Positions 38,000 through 51,120 of a stretch of DNA of 64,000 nucleotides are shown one piece after another. The position numbers were made by a program, and so were the translations under genes. Source of the DNA: Phorcus lineatus (taxonomy: Eukaryota > Mollusca > Gastropoda > Trochida > Trochidae); the NCBI GenBank assembly GCA_921293015.1, contig OV121096.1:9985000-10048999 (forward strand). The letters are read 5' to 3'. Below the pieces are notes generated by a model. The model was not told where the DNA came from, ran no database searches, and saw only the letters and a list, made by a program, of their open reading frames with translations. The stretch's first letter is position 1. Each line of letters opens with the position of its first letter.

Positions 38000-39670
38000 A
38001 CACGCTGACGCTGGGAATGGCTGATTTATTTCATTCAAAAGCATGTACAAATTGAATTCGATACACATCAAATTGAAAGGGAAACTTTTCGGGTTTGTCC
38101 GAGAACTAGAAGGCTAAGATCCGGAGGTCACGTTGCTTGAAGAATCGTTTATGCATTTATACTCTGACGACATGTTATCGTTGTAAGGCCGCCGTACGCG
38201 TGTAGATTTCACTATGAAGGAAAGTTGCCTATTTTGATGTGAACCGAAGGGTAACTATAGTGACCTTCACAGTCTATCAGTCCTGTAACGAACGAACGAA
38301 CCATTGAGAGCGACGTCAAATCTTTATTCTTTTAGAGAGGAAGGTTGACTGAAAACAATAAACAAGACACATATAGTTTAAATGCATCAGTCAATTGGTA
38401 TGTTTACATTCCTACAAGTACAAGCAGCCGAATCTACATACTCTATGTTCAATAAAATAAAAATGCCTTTATTTTAATTAACTAATTTAAACACGTTAAA
38501 GTAGGGTTAATGTGCTCTCAAAGTTTAGAACTTGACTTGTACTGCACTTTGAGACACCGATATTGTGACGCGAACTCAACTTGAAACCATGTGACAACCA
38601 CCTCGAATTACCTGCCCCTAACTGGGCTCACGTGCGCTATGCGCAAACGAGACAACTGTAAAAGATAATTTACCAACCAAATCCTTGCAGGTCCAAAGGG
38701 GAATTCGTGACATCATGACTGGTTCTTAGTGATTCTGCTTACAATACTCGTAGACTTGGATGCTGAACGATGACATTCTGACCATAGCTGTCCACGTGGT
38801 CGTAATCTCAGTATGCCTGAGATTTTCTTATCAGATGTTACCCCAACTCAACGCGCACACTATGTTAGGGAAGAAATACTTCAGCTATAAAGAATATACT
38901 ATAATCGATTGTAGTTTACATTTTATTCATATACAAATTGAGGTAAATTTAAGATAGAGAACATGATGAGAAGGTTATTTAGATATTTTTCCAAACTTAC
39001 AGATTATTTATGCAAATATTATCTAACAGAGTGAAGAAGCTTTTCATTATGACCCAGTTGACTTATTCTTCTTCTATAAGGAATGTAATGCTTTTGGTAC
39101 TACCTAACGTCGTTAAGTCAGATTCGTCAATCCAAAATTCATATAAAATATATACAAACAAGTATTTTCCAATTGAAGTAAATATACCGTGTCACATTAC
39201 CTTAAGTACAACCACAATACAATGTTAGAAACTTTTTACACTTGAATATTTTTAAAACTGACAATCGATTCCAACGACATCGTGTTTCACCCTATATTGA
39301 GGAAGGAAATAGTATCATAGATGACACGATAATGTAAATATTAAAAGAAATACATGTCCTATTCATTAAAAGTCTAAAATAAATGTTAGTGATAATTTAG
39401 TTTTTTTTATATACATGTAGAATACAAATTGGCAAATACCTACTGCCAGTAGGAGACTGATCACTTGACTATCTGTTGTTTATTGTACTGTCTCGTTTGC
39501 TTTCTCTCAGGCATGTAATACTTGAAAATAATTAAATAAACTCTTCCATATTAACACAATTACATGTTTAGAAAACCTAGGGACCAAAGACTTTCAATAC
39601 TTTTATTGATATTCCTTCTCACTACCTTATTATACCGCACCTTCACTAAAATTATTTTCTATAATATACA
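38000..39670. other. No gene recognised
   Basis: 38.1-38.34 and 38.5-38.65 kb are mildly G+C-rich and contain a short (CGAA)n tract at about 38285-38300. No supported exon. Confidence 0.4.
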
Positions 39671-39676
39671 AAGCTT

Positions 39677-40052
39677 CCACCACTTGACTCAATACTTTAT
39701 CGTAATGTGGTGGTTTGCGTGCTTCAGTGACCTCTTCCAGGCGAAGTGAGTGAGTTGGGGTTTAACGGGTTTTGAATAATATTTCAGTTATCAAACACGT
39801 TGATGACAAGCATACAAAAGAGAGTGGAAAGAAAGGGATCGACAGGATGAGGGAAAAGACGGACAGAACGACATAGTGAGTGTAGATAATAGGTTTTAGA
39901 GCGACTCAAATTAATTTTGTTCTGGCGTCTACCCCTTCGTCCTGTCCAGATTATGTCCCCCTACCAGGAGCAAGTAAGCTCCGGCATAGCTCTCGGGGTC
40001 CCTGAACCACGCAAACCAGCACACCACGATAAGGTATTGAGTTAGGTAGTGG
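39677..40052. mobile_element. 376-bp element with ~50-bp terminal inverted repeats
   Basis: The left terminus ccaccacttgactcaatact, continuing to 'ggtttgcgtgcttc' (39677-39724), is the inverse of the right terminus 'gaaccacgcaaacc' ... 'gagttaggtagtgg' (40003-40052). The interior has 'gagtgagttggggtttaacg' then 'ggttttgaataatatttcag', a motif I associate with molluscan interspersed repeats. Diverged copies lie at 40202 (one end only), 52.88-53.6 kb and 53.61-53.99 kb. No coding capacity; I call it a non-autonomous DNA element. Confidence 0.85.
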
Positions 40053-40201
40053 CAACTTACTTCGGCCAGTGAAATCGCGGTTTACATTCGAACAAGATAA
40101 CGCCCAGCCTAGAGACCTTATAATAGATCAAATACTAGGGAAAATTTTATATTGTTCTTAAGTCTGCTTTATTATTTGCAGGTAATTACTGAAAACACTA
40201 A

Positions 40202-40300
40202 CTACCACTTGACTCAGTACCTTATCGTGGTGTGGTGGTTTGCGTGCTTCAAAGACTCCGAGAGCAATGTCAGCCGGAGATAACCTGCTCTAGGAGCTTG
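40202..40300 (-). mobile_element. Terminal fragment of the 376-bp element, inverted
   Basis: Starts ctaccacttgactcagtacc and runs through 'gtggtttgcgtgcttc', 'gactccgagagcaatg' and 'ccggagataacctgctc'. This matches the reverse complement of the last ~95 bases of the element at 39677-40052. It lies 150 bases from that copy and in the opposite orientation. Confidence 0.8.
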
Positions 40301-40309
40301 TGCCTTAAA

Positions 40310-43130
40310 AAATATGTTATCATTAACAATTTATTTCCAATTTAAAAAAGACGAATAGTGTAATCTTAGCTAATCAAGTATGTTAAACCTGTATTCAGTG
40401 TATTGCTTCAGCGAAACACATTGCCTTTACATTCTGACAAAAAGTCTTTTCGAGTAATCGGTATACTTAATGTAGTTGCAATATAGAAGAAACAAATCTA
40501 ACGGACAGTTAGAAAGATAGTGTTTTAGTATTTCAAGACTTCAGAGACTGACCATTGCATTGCAGGAAGAGTGGGGAGGTATTCTGTTCAATCGTTACCA
40601 AAAAGATTCCAAGAACATAGTGGTAGTTATTTATAATGTATGTATAAAGACATGTGAAGTCCTAAACATTCAAAATTTCAAACTTAACGTTAAGCAACTA
40701 ATTGTATGAACAAATGGTTTTGCTTTTCTTTTTTGGATGGAATATCGTTTCACTTCCTTTTCAGTTTTTCAAATTTTTCCTTTCACTAGTACTCGCAGAA
40801 CATGCTATATGCATTGGACCGTTTTCGTCAAAATCTGATGTCAACACTAATCTTCATGTACTTATTCACAGCTCATGACAATTATGATGTCCCTTGGTAT
40901 CTGATAACATATTTCCATATACAAGAGAGCTCTGTTAAATTATGTGTTGTAGTGGTATGCACTGGCCCCATGACTGTCAATGTTTCGAAACAGGAAATGT
41001 TCTGAACGTTCAACTTCAAAAATATTATGTAGAGACAAGGCATTGTTCCAAATATAGTGCCAAAACGATATCTCTGTTTATTACCACATAAAGTGATATT
41101 CCATTAGGAAATTGGTTAAATATTTATTGCAGCATCGGTGTTGATACCAACTCCCTCCCTCTGTGCGTCCGTGCATTCCGTTCTTGACCAAACGTTTTTC
41201 GTTTTGTTTTTCTTTTAATTTTCATTACAGAGAATATGTATCAATAACGCGGGTTTGATGTAACTTAACATTTGTGGCTTTTTATGTTGTAAATAAATAA
41301 ATTTTTCATTTCAAGAACATTAACGAAAGCTTAGTTTAATGTGGATACGGATTATATTGTTGACGCCCCGTTGCATCAAATTAAACATGAACTGTTGCAT
41401 CACTTTTCTCCAATCTTAAGAAACCTAGCTCATATTAAAATCTGATAGAGGAAAAAGCTACCATGGTCATTAAAACTATTTTTATTTGAATTGGCAATAC
41501 AAAAAATGAATGAACATGCTTCGATTCAATTTGATAAAACGACGAATTAGTGTGCCTTTCTTTGAAACAGTAATTAACACCTGTTAGATTTATTAATAAT
41601 GATTTGAAAGTCTTCATTTATATCATTCAACACAGAGGGGCAAGAAGCAAGACAATAACTATTCGTAATTCACGTTAATCGAAGCACCAGCAAACAGGAT
41701 TCCAGCATTGTACGTCTTTCAATCTCTACTTGTGGGTCCATGGGTTCAAACGGATTAAAATAAAAATTTGTTTTCTCATTGGGCAGCGACTTTAAAAGTT
41801 GTTGGTTCTTAAAATTACAATAAACAGTTTTTAAGAATCACTGAGATCACTAGTGAACAGTTTGTAGTCTCCATTTGCTTTGGCCAAGACAGGGAAGTGT
41901 TGGAGGTCTTTAACTACTACAATGAGATTACAGGCATACAGATACTTTTATTGACTACGATAAGGTTACAATATGGCGAGGTTGTTTTTCCAAATTAAAA
42001 TTTCCTAACTGAAAAGCTTCATTCATTCTCTAGATATACGACGTATTTACATGATAAAAAACAAAAGATTATTGTGATAGGTTTAGGAAGTAAAATGTAC
42101 TTGGATCAATAATCTAATATCAAAACCACATGTATGTTATTACATTATTGATTTCAGTTGAGACAAATCTTAAATCTTCCAATTGTAGGTTTATCTTTCA
42201 ATTTATACTGGATGTCAAATTGTAGACAGCCAAACAAACTAATGGACTACACAATGATCACTGACGATCCAAAATTGTAACGTATTCTTTGGAAAGTTTG
42301 GAAAAGTTTGATTATGTAGTTGTCTGTTTGTCAAATTACCGAAGTAAATTAATTACCGAGCAAATTTAACAAGTATCATAAGTTAAGAGAGAAATATGAG
42401 GTCATATGCATTGCCGTTTGAAAGTTTGTGAAGTCTTGGATCACGCCATAGAAGTATTCTTATACATTGTTCAAAGTATCGTCAGAGTACAAAAACTACT
42501 TTGTAGCACGTCAAGTCAAAAAGGTTTGTTCAAAATCGTCTTCTGGTAAACTGAAAGAGGTTGATTTGAATGTATGTACTTTCATTTTGAAAACATGAAC
42601 TATACAATTTTCCTTAATGAACTTGCTAGCTTTGATTAGGTTAAAGGAGCTTAAATTGACTCATAAACTACTTAAGCTATGATGAGCTGATATTATATTG
42701 AAAACTTTATAACAGGAGGTTCTGTTCTATATAAGTCCTTAAGTTAACTTATGAGCTTATTCCATTATTAATTAATTGATGAAAAATCTATGTTCGAGAG
42801 TTTTTTTACATTCGACTTACTACATTCAATGTAGCTAAAGGAGTGTTTGAAAACGAATTTGGAGGACCTTTTGTTATTTTGGCGCGCCCGATTCCGGCTT
42901 AAAGACTGAATTGATTTGACGTGATACAGAGGTAAAAGACCTTCCAAAAAGAGTGAATGGGACAACTGCGTTAGGCAAGCTGTCACTTTTCTTATATGTC
43001 CATCGACAATATGTTGTGTCAAATATTATTGGTTGGTAGGATATTGAAAACATTCAGATAGGAAGAAAACGGTGGTTAGTAGTCATATTGCTGTCTATAT
43101 ATTCTTGCTTTAGACAAAAGTTAACACCTC
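40310..43130. other. No gene recognised
   Basis: A+T-rich. 'gggttcaaacgg' near 41745 resembles a weak tRNA box B and may mark an old SINE. No exon with both splice sites and a recognisable product. Confidence 0.4.
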
Positions 43131-43591
43131 TTAAAGTGACACAGAGTATGTTTCATGATTTTTGATGTGGCTTAAAAAAGTAAAAGCCAAAATAACTTAT
43201 GACCTACGTTAACTTCAAATCGCCTCCGAAAACTCCTTTTTTCTAAAACGCCAAAATTACGATATTTTATTGTTATCAGTGATAATCGGAAAACAGCCGT
43301 GAAAATGTGAAAAAGTCGAAATTCCGTGTCCAATTAACATGTACATATGATAACTGACCTCCACAACACTCTCACCCATGTTTGTCATTGTGTATGCTGT
43401 AAATAAGTTGCCAAAATTACATTTGAATCACTGATGCGCGCTACTGTCCGGATTTCGATCACTGTCACTATACTGAACTGATAAGCACTAAAATTCTGAT
43501 TTTCTGAAACAATCCATATTTCTCTATAAGAGAACATGATTTATGAAGTTTGACACATATGACTCAAACAACATACTCTGTGCCCTTTTAA
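43131..43591. mobile_element. piggyBac-style MITE with TTAA target duplication, copy 1
   Basis: TTAA (43131) is followed by agtgacacagagtatgtt. At the other end aacatactctgtgccctt is followed by TTAA (43588-43591). The 453-bp body has near-perfect inverted ends (acagagtatgtt / aacatactctgt) and no coding capacity. The interior aligns with the copy at 52938-53410. TTAA duplication is diagnostic of the piggyBac superfamily. Confidence 0.88.
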
Positions 43592-44110
43592 TGACGTGAT
43601 ATATTTATAGTATATATTGAAAATACTGTAAGTACTCATACATTAATACAGTTTGAGTTTTATGTTAGTGTAAGTGTGAGACAGTTTCGTATTTTTCTTA
43701 GTAGGTTTTGCTGCTCAATCACAGTTTGATAGTAGGATACGATAGATTTATAGGTCTTAAAAGGGAAAGTCGCCTTTGCCCGCTTTGAATATTGAAAACG
43801 AATACCATTTTGTTTAGAATGCCCTTTTTATAAGAAATTGAGGACTGATATTCTTACTTAATATTTCTGAACATATCCTTCAGAATTTGACCTAGCCCAA
43901 TTGTTTATATCTAAAAATATTTTGTCATTAACTGCCTTGCAAAATACTTATTGCTTGCTATGAAAGAAAGAAATAGATTTCTATCATTTGTTGTAAGCGA
44001 AACTTACTAACTAGTTGACAGCGATGTGTTGAAAATGTATCATGGTGCTCTCATGTTTGCCAAAATACTGTATGACCTAATGTATAATGGGCCTGTGTTC
44101 CTTTTACTGA

Positions 44111-44286
<176 letters not shown>

Positions 44287-44344
44287 GATAACCCTTGTCA
44301 GGTGAAGCCAGATCTTTTGCCCTTCTCAGTGGACATATATTTTT

Positions 44345-47300
44345 AACTTATTAATTACTTTCACATATTGCCAATAATGTGATAACATACGTCATTACAA
44401 GCGTTAAAAAAAGATTATTCATATTTGGATGCGCAGACGTGAGGTGACGTCATCAAAAGTTTTCAATTTCAAGCAGACACTACGTTTCTGGATGTGTTCA
44501 AGCACGAATTGTACCAAAGTAACGCGAAAGTTGAAAGACCTTTGTGAGTTTGAAACATAAACATCAGCACCTTGAACATAGACCTTTTGACCCCTATTGA
44601 CTTTGAAGTAGTCAAATGCAAAACTTTTTGGAGCTCTTCAGTGTTTACAGGAACAGAATATGTACAAAATGTACTCAAGCTATGTTGGTATCATTTGATA
44701 AGTTTAAGTTGACATGTACAAAGGTTCTCAAATTCATGACAACAATTAGCTACAATTTTTTTATTAACAATATTTTACAATCTGAATCTGTGTTTTACGT
44801 GACGTAATTGTTAAACGTTGATTTGCTAAACTCTACCAAACTTAAAGCCTCCTTGGCCTATGTATTACCGATATGAGACGGACCAAGTTTGAAGATGATT
44901 TTTAATCATTTAGACAACTGTGAACAAGCATTGCCAAATAAGCAAAATTACATACTTATAGCTGTACGCGTTGTTGTAACGTCAGATTCCACTCAAGGTT
45001 TTAACATGGATGAGGACTATGAAAAGATCCTCAACACTCTTATTGTTTCGTACCACAGCCTACGCACAAGCTTTTCAACACGTATTTCTCCGTATCTTTG
45101 AAATCGATCGCAACTCCGTGACGAAGTGTCGCACTTTTCACAGCCTGTAGCAAAGGCCGTCCCCTTAACACGCCTCGGGAATTATCAGAAACCTAAAGTC
45201 TTCCTTACACTGCAAAATGTTCACACTACAGATTGAGTTCTTTGAAAGTTATTATGAGAGAATTGTGATGACTTCAAACAACAGTTAAGAACACTCCTGA
45301 CAAAGTATTTGTGGCAGTTGGGTCAAACGCATAGTTTATTATATATTACAACAGAACCAAAGGAACTTTAGTGTCACATAAATGTTTATGCTGTTGGTGT
45401 TGTATATACTATAAAAGAAAATGTTTGCTAATGTTCTCATTGCTTTATCTCTATTCCTAAACATATATATTTGAAAGTGCCATAAATTTCAAACGAATAT
45501 GGTCTCTAATTGCCTATTTTTTGTAGAAATGTGCTGAACAAAGATCTATTAGATACAATGGCATATATATTGATAGATTTTCTTTAAATTGATGCCAACG
45601 GCTTTTGTATCATGTGAGAATATTAACATTTTCTTAGTTTACTTTCTTAAAGAAACCAAATTGGATATTATTTTTTTACTTTTGTAAGGACATTGGAAAA
45701 CGTTATCGCGGGTGATTGGCATAGAATTCAGCAGAAACATCGGATGACAATTTTTATATTTCAAAGTAAGCGTACATGCGAGTGTTCACTATCATTCCGT
45801 TTATCGTTTATCATGGAAAATGCAACTAAATCAATTTCTGTCAAGTATGTAAGTTTTGACTTGTTTTGATGGTCAACTCACGTACATACATTGATGATAA
45901 AAATTTATATTGACATGAAAACGAGGCTAAAGCATGAAGCAATGAGTGTTTTTGAATACGTCGTGTTATGTAAAGGCGTTATTATAAAATCACCATTTTT
46001 AACATGCTAATGATTGAAAATCAAGAGACACTGTCAATAAAAATTAATTCTAAAATTGTTTAATAAATGATTTTTATATAAATGTAATAAGATAATTAAA
46101 GGAACACGTAACATACGGAAGTGCTTTAAGTCTCGATTTTATTATGCCATAGGTCTCACCTTTTATTCAACACGTTCGTTTGCTTTCGTCTAAATAGATG
46201 TTATGTATTTCTGTTTATCGAGTCACTCGTTCCTCAACGCTGACAAGTTACCTGGTGTGAAGCAATGCTGATCAAAGGCAAGCATAAACATTGAGTGCAT
46301 TGTGGACTGTATGAACCCTTATCCGAGAGGACTGAACAAGCACTACAACATGATAGCGTATTAATAGATAAGACAGACCTTTTTAAAAACCGCTGAAAGC
46401 TAATAATGCTGGCATTATTGACCAAGGAATTGACACAGACACGATCAGTAAATAGTTGATTAGATATCATATTAGAGTTCCATCTTTGCAAAGGTAGAAT
46501 AATGTATTGACCTTCTGTCTGGGAAATGCAACAGGTTCATGTTTGGTATCATTAGCTAAGTTGAAAGGAAACATATCGTAACACAATCGTTACGATTGGA
46601 CTTTGATCTCCTTTGTCTGATATTTCGCAATTTATCACCTCATTGTTTTCTGAAGAATAATTGAACAGCATGTACAATCTCGGAATTTGGATGTAATGTT
46701 TCCAGTCGTTTGTCACACTAAAAAATTGCACTATGCCTATCTCCTCTTTGGAAAAATTACAACTTCATTTTGAATTATTACATTGATTTATATGCATTGA
46801 TTTTTAAAGATATGGAAAATGTAGAATAAACTGTGCTAGTATTTTTGCGTATATCATTTTCAACAATCTGTGAAATTCTAATATGATTTGTTCTTTGCCA
46901 TCAATTGGATTCTGTTTTAGACTTTAGATATGTAGTATTTCCCTGTTAAAACACGTTTTTAGAGTGAGTGTGAATTTACACTTACTCTTCAGGAGTCCCA
47001 TAGTTTAAAACTATGGACAAAAACAGTTTTACGCTTAGCATTCAAGCAGGTGGTAAGCATGGTTTTGCTCAACCGTTGGCACTCATCCTTATTGCAGATC
47101 TATAGATAATAACTATTGCAATTTTGAAGAGATAAGCACAATTTCAATATATATCAAACTATGGATTTCAAAAGGACATTTAATAAAGGTTTATTGGTAA
47201 AAGTAGGGTTGGTATTTCATACATGTATGTACAAACAATAAAAATGCATGTTGGTTTAAAAGAAAGTCTCAATACATACCATATCACACATATGTATTTG

Positions 47301-47405
47301 TATCGGTTAAGTGTTAATTTATAATTAATCATATAAGAATATAACTGATGTGAATAGTTGTGATAGACCAAAAACATAACGTTAATCCGTGTTAATCAGC
47401 TAAAC
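44345..47405. other. No gene recognised
   Basis: A+T-rich with chance frames of up to 85 codons. A TGACGTCA word lies at 44445. No element with defined ends was identified. Confidence 0.4.
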
Positions 47406-47407
47406 AA

Positions 47408-47732
47408 TGTGGAGCTTGGTGGTGTAGTGCGCTGGCCTCTCACTCAAAGGGCCGGTGTTCGAATCCAGGTGGAGACACCAAACATTTGTGATCTTGGCAT
47501 TACACTGTGTTGTGTCCTTGGGCAAGGCACTTCATCCACATTGCACTCAGTCCACCCAGCTTTACAGTTGGGTACCTGAATACGGGTTGTATGGACCTAA
47601 ATGGTCGCGTGAAGGTCTTAGTAGCTGCTTCGAAAGTACAATTCCATCAGGGTAATAAATGTTAAGCGCTTTGAGCATGTGTCTTGTACATGGAAAAAGC
47701 GCCATACAAATGCATATTTATTATTATTATTA
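47408..47732 (+). mobile_element. tRNA-derived SINE, well preserved
   Basis: The head has box A-like 'tggtgtagtgcgctggcc' and box B 'ggtgttcgaatccaggtg'. A conserved centre follows (ttgtgtccttgggcaaggca, cttcatccaca), then a body with 'atggtcgcgtgaagg', 'gcttcgaaagtacaattcc', 'taagcgctttgagcatgtg' and 'gaaaaagcgccatacaaatg', ending in a (TTA)n tail. The architecture (RNA polymerase III promoter, conserved core, simple tail) fits a SINE; the core resembles widely shared metazoan SINE domains. Confidence 0.9.
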
Positions 47733-48358
47733 ACAATAAATAGTGAAAATAAAAGTGAAATAACTTTTAATGAACACAGGGACGCGTTTTCATTTCATAT
47801 ATCAGAAACGGGGACATTGATTCAAAACGTAGACAATATTGAATATATGTACTAAGCCATCATTATCAATTTATTGATAAATTCAATAATTTCGGTCCAA
47901 AAATGTAGCCTTCAGACATCAGAAGTAGAAATTGTCTCAGAATAGTTTATAAAGTTACAAAATACATTCCTGAACGTAATCTATGAAATCAAAGAAAACA
48001 GAAGAGCGAAATGTAGACAATAATTGTAAATCACTGCTTTAGAGGTATAAATCAACGTTTGTAATAAAGAGGTAATGGTGAATACACTTATGTCGGGAAC
48101 GTAAAGGTTTAACGAGCCAGTCTCTTGTCATTCAGCCCTTAATTGATACCAATACGGTCCGGTAATTAACAGTTTGACGTATTCCTTCAAAACTGATACA
48201 TATTAGATGTAAGTGGTTTTGTTATAGATAATAAATGCGAGTGCTTATCTAGGGCACTAAAAGGAATATCCTCATACAAGATATGTGATTCAACGGCAAA
48301 TATATTCTTTTAGCAAAACCAGTATGTAAATTGTTGGTGTTTTGATCTACATATGAAA

Positions 48359-48537
48359 AGCTATGGCGTACTTCTTCGAATACAAGCCAGTGGTTCTTTT
48401 TCGTTCAGCCCCCTCTTATCTCCGGGTTCCATTCGAGACCCCGGTTGTGTTTGAAGTGTGTGCATCTCAACATCTCATGAACCCTATGGTTATAGTCGAG
48501 GCCCGGGTTATATTCGAGGGAATACGGTATATGAAAA
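48359..48537. mobile_element. Candidate MITE with imperfect inverted ends
   Basis: The left end 'ggcgtacttcttcgaataca' pairs with the right end 'tattcgagggaatacggtat' when inverted. The interior has repeated 'ttcgag' and 'cccgg' words (attcgagaccccgg, gtcgaggcccggg). An open frame through it (48363-48635) is not considered a gene. Confidence 0.5.
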
Positions 48538-49757
48538 AAGGAAAGGTTTACAGCAAACACATAACCATAACCTTGTTGATTATTCGCATTTTGATGATAT
48601 CCAGCGGGACTTTCAAAAAAGTTACTCGTAAGTGAAAATGACTCAATTTACAATTTTATATGATCCCTGGAAAATTAAACATTTCAAATTGTAGCACTGA
48701 ACTATTCTGTCTGAGTGGTGTTGGCGTTCAAAAGAAAGTTTTGCATTTACTTCTCAATAAAATCTATAAGAAATAGATGATTTATGAATAAGGCTGAACA
48801 GTGACACGCTCGAAACAAAACATTTTGTTACATACCAATAACAAAATATGCAATCATATTGCGATGGGAATCGGGATTTTAAGATTTCATTTCACAGAAA
48901 TCATCGTTAAACACTTTGATGGCTAAAATATGTTTCAATCAAGAATACGATATATGTTGTTCGGTTCATTTTTCAAACATATAAATCACCAAACATATAT
49001 TTCATGTCCTTATTGTTTGTTTGTTTATCTATTTCGATATCCTTTAAGACAAAAACATTTATCAAACAAACATGAAAGAAGTTATACATGAGGTAAAAGT
49101 TAAGGCAAGATGTGATTACTTTTACAATGGTTCTTTACAGAAATTAGCAATGCTGTGATGCAGCAACTTTGGCAGAAAATATCTCAGTCCCAAAAGGACT
49201 TTCGATTTACAGAAATAACTATCTCCCTTGTTTTGTTACATGCACATTTGCTTACCGACTGTGAAAGAAAACTTTATTCTGCGCAAGACATTTGTAAAGC
49301 ACAGTCAATGATTTATACAGACTGCAATCAACATTCGAGCTCAGTGGTAGAGGCAAAGTTTGACGGTTAAAAATTCCATGTGAAAATCTTCTGAGAATCA
49401 ACAACTGAACACAATGAAGGCTTTAGAAAAGCAAATATTTACACAGAACAAAAGAACTATAAATATAATTGAAAACATACAGTAGTAGATACATAAACAA
49501 CAGTTTTAGTCGTAGCTCCGGTTTAAAAGGTATATATAACGGAGATGATGAAAAAGGATTATGTTGCATGAAAGGTATGGCACTTCCCTTCAATACAATA
49601 CAAGCAGACAAAGTCGGCTATATCCCTCGCCTAATGGCAAAAATGTTAATGTATTGTATAATAATTATGAAACTGTTTTCAATTAAAAACCTCTCAATAA
49701 CTCATATTCTTAGTTGAAAACTTTCAAAAAAAGATCAATGTTAATACATTTTTCCTT

Positions 49758-50090
49758 CAGAAGATGATTGTTTGATTAGTTTATTTTTATTTTCATTAAG
49801 TTTGCCGTTCAGATTTAAAAGTTCAACCATGGAAACAGTATTGTGACTTGTGTTTCCATAGAAACAAACAATCACAAATTCTAAAGAAGTCAAAGACCAA
49901 AAAGGCACCACTTAACATGATGATTGTTCTACACACTAAGCTTGACCAAAATAAACGTAAGTTGTATTTCTATGGAAATGGCCAGACATAAATATTGGAA
50001 GAACTTGACAACCTCTGTAGGCACAACATCAAGAGCTGATTGTTCCATTAAGTTTCGATGAGCTGGGCCTTATGTTTTTTTTGAGTTCTG
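49758..50090 (+). repeat. Dispersed repeat related to 33.2-33.4 kb
   Basis: Contains three partial units with 'tttccatagaaac' or 'tttctatggaaat', then 'gaa.aagtc.aaga' or 'gaacttgacaa', then 'ggcaccact' or 'ggcacaaca', then a 'gattgttc' word. It therefore looks internally repeated as well as related to 33190-33400. Confidence 0.55.
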
Positions 50091-50107
50091 GACATTCTAA
50101 ATTCAAA

Positions 50108-50265
50108 AACAAATAAAAATAATAACATATTATATGTAAAAAATTAATGTAGATCGATTCTCTACTGCAGACATAGTTGCAGAGTCCCTTGCGGGATTCG
50201 AACCCAGGACCTCTTGATCCGGTGCCGATCGCCGATCACTTGAGGCTTGCCCGAAATGTCTCCAT
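50108..50265 (-). mobile_element. tRNA-derived SINE
   Basis: On the minus strand: head ggagacatttcgggcaagcc, 'tcaagtgatcgg', box B 'tgggttcgaatcccgcaagg', then 'actctgcaactatgtctgca' and 'gtagagaatc', ending in an A+T-rich simple tail (ttattatttttatttg). Same family as 22.25 kb. It is not a functional tRNA gene. Confidence 0.75.
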
Positions 50266-50462
50266 CGTAGTAGCATTAATAAGCAGGAACATTGTTGTGG
50301 GTATAATGTAGATTCATTTGAGACTCGGTTGTCATATGAGACCGAGGAAAAGTCTAGTCCTCTAGTCCCATTATACATGTACTAAAGAGTCAGTTACGCC
50401 GGCCTTATCGACTCTGTAGCTAATCAGAGACTGGCCCAAAAAATATTTGGAATCCTCATATC

Positions 50463-50602
50463 CTGGAGCCCCTTTCATGAAAGTCTCTTACAGCTTAGTT
50501 ACCATTACTCCTTCGATACTTGTCTAAGAGACTTTCATGAAAAGGGGTCCTGGATCATGATTTTCGAAGCTTTCTCAATGCTCAGATGGCTTCGAAAATC
50601 TT
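50463..50602. mobile_element. Two adjacent hairpins, MITE-like
   Basis: First hairpin: ggagcccctttcatgaaagt + ctctta (50465-50490) pairs with taagagactttcatgaaaag + gggtcc (50525-50550), 26-base arms around a 34-base loop. Second hairpin: gattttcgaagc (50559-50570) pairs with gcttcgaaaatc (50589-50600). Such fold-back units are typical of small non-autonomous DNA elements. Confidence 0.75.
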
Positions 50603-51120
50603 GGCCCTGGAGTTTACTCAGGCCAATGCTCCGTCCTCCAATGGTTCAACATCAGCCTCCAAATTCTTCAGTCTTTATTGACTAAAACCATTCTCTCCCA
50701 AAAGAAGTGGCTTCGTGATAATATCCTATTCAACCTCTGTCCTAATACAAGCGTTTCTCGGTCTAGCAATGTAGAAGTCTGATTGGATGCCATCAAAATT
50801 GGTTGTGCAATCAGCGTTGCCGTTTCCAAAGTTATTATTCAAAACGGCTCAGATATTTCCGTATGCTTTCGGAAAGCTATATTTTATTCTAACAAGGACT
50901 TTGCACTCGGAGTCTTCTTTACACAACACATTCGCCTTAGTTAGCAACAGCATCATTGCATAGGCCTGTTTGACGACAAATATGTTATCATTGCATGCGC
51001 CGTTTTCTTTGGCTGCAATATTACAAAGTACATGTAGTTTATGTTGCAATATTTTGTCGCTGGGGGAACCTTCCTGAAGCTCGAGAAGAGTTTGTATTAG
51101 AAAAGATATGCATAAGAATT

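Noticed and set aside
47455..47655. 66-codon frame
   Set aside because: Lies wholly inside the SINE at 47.4 kb.
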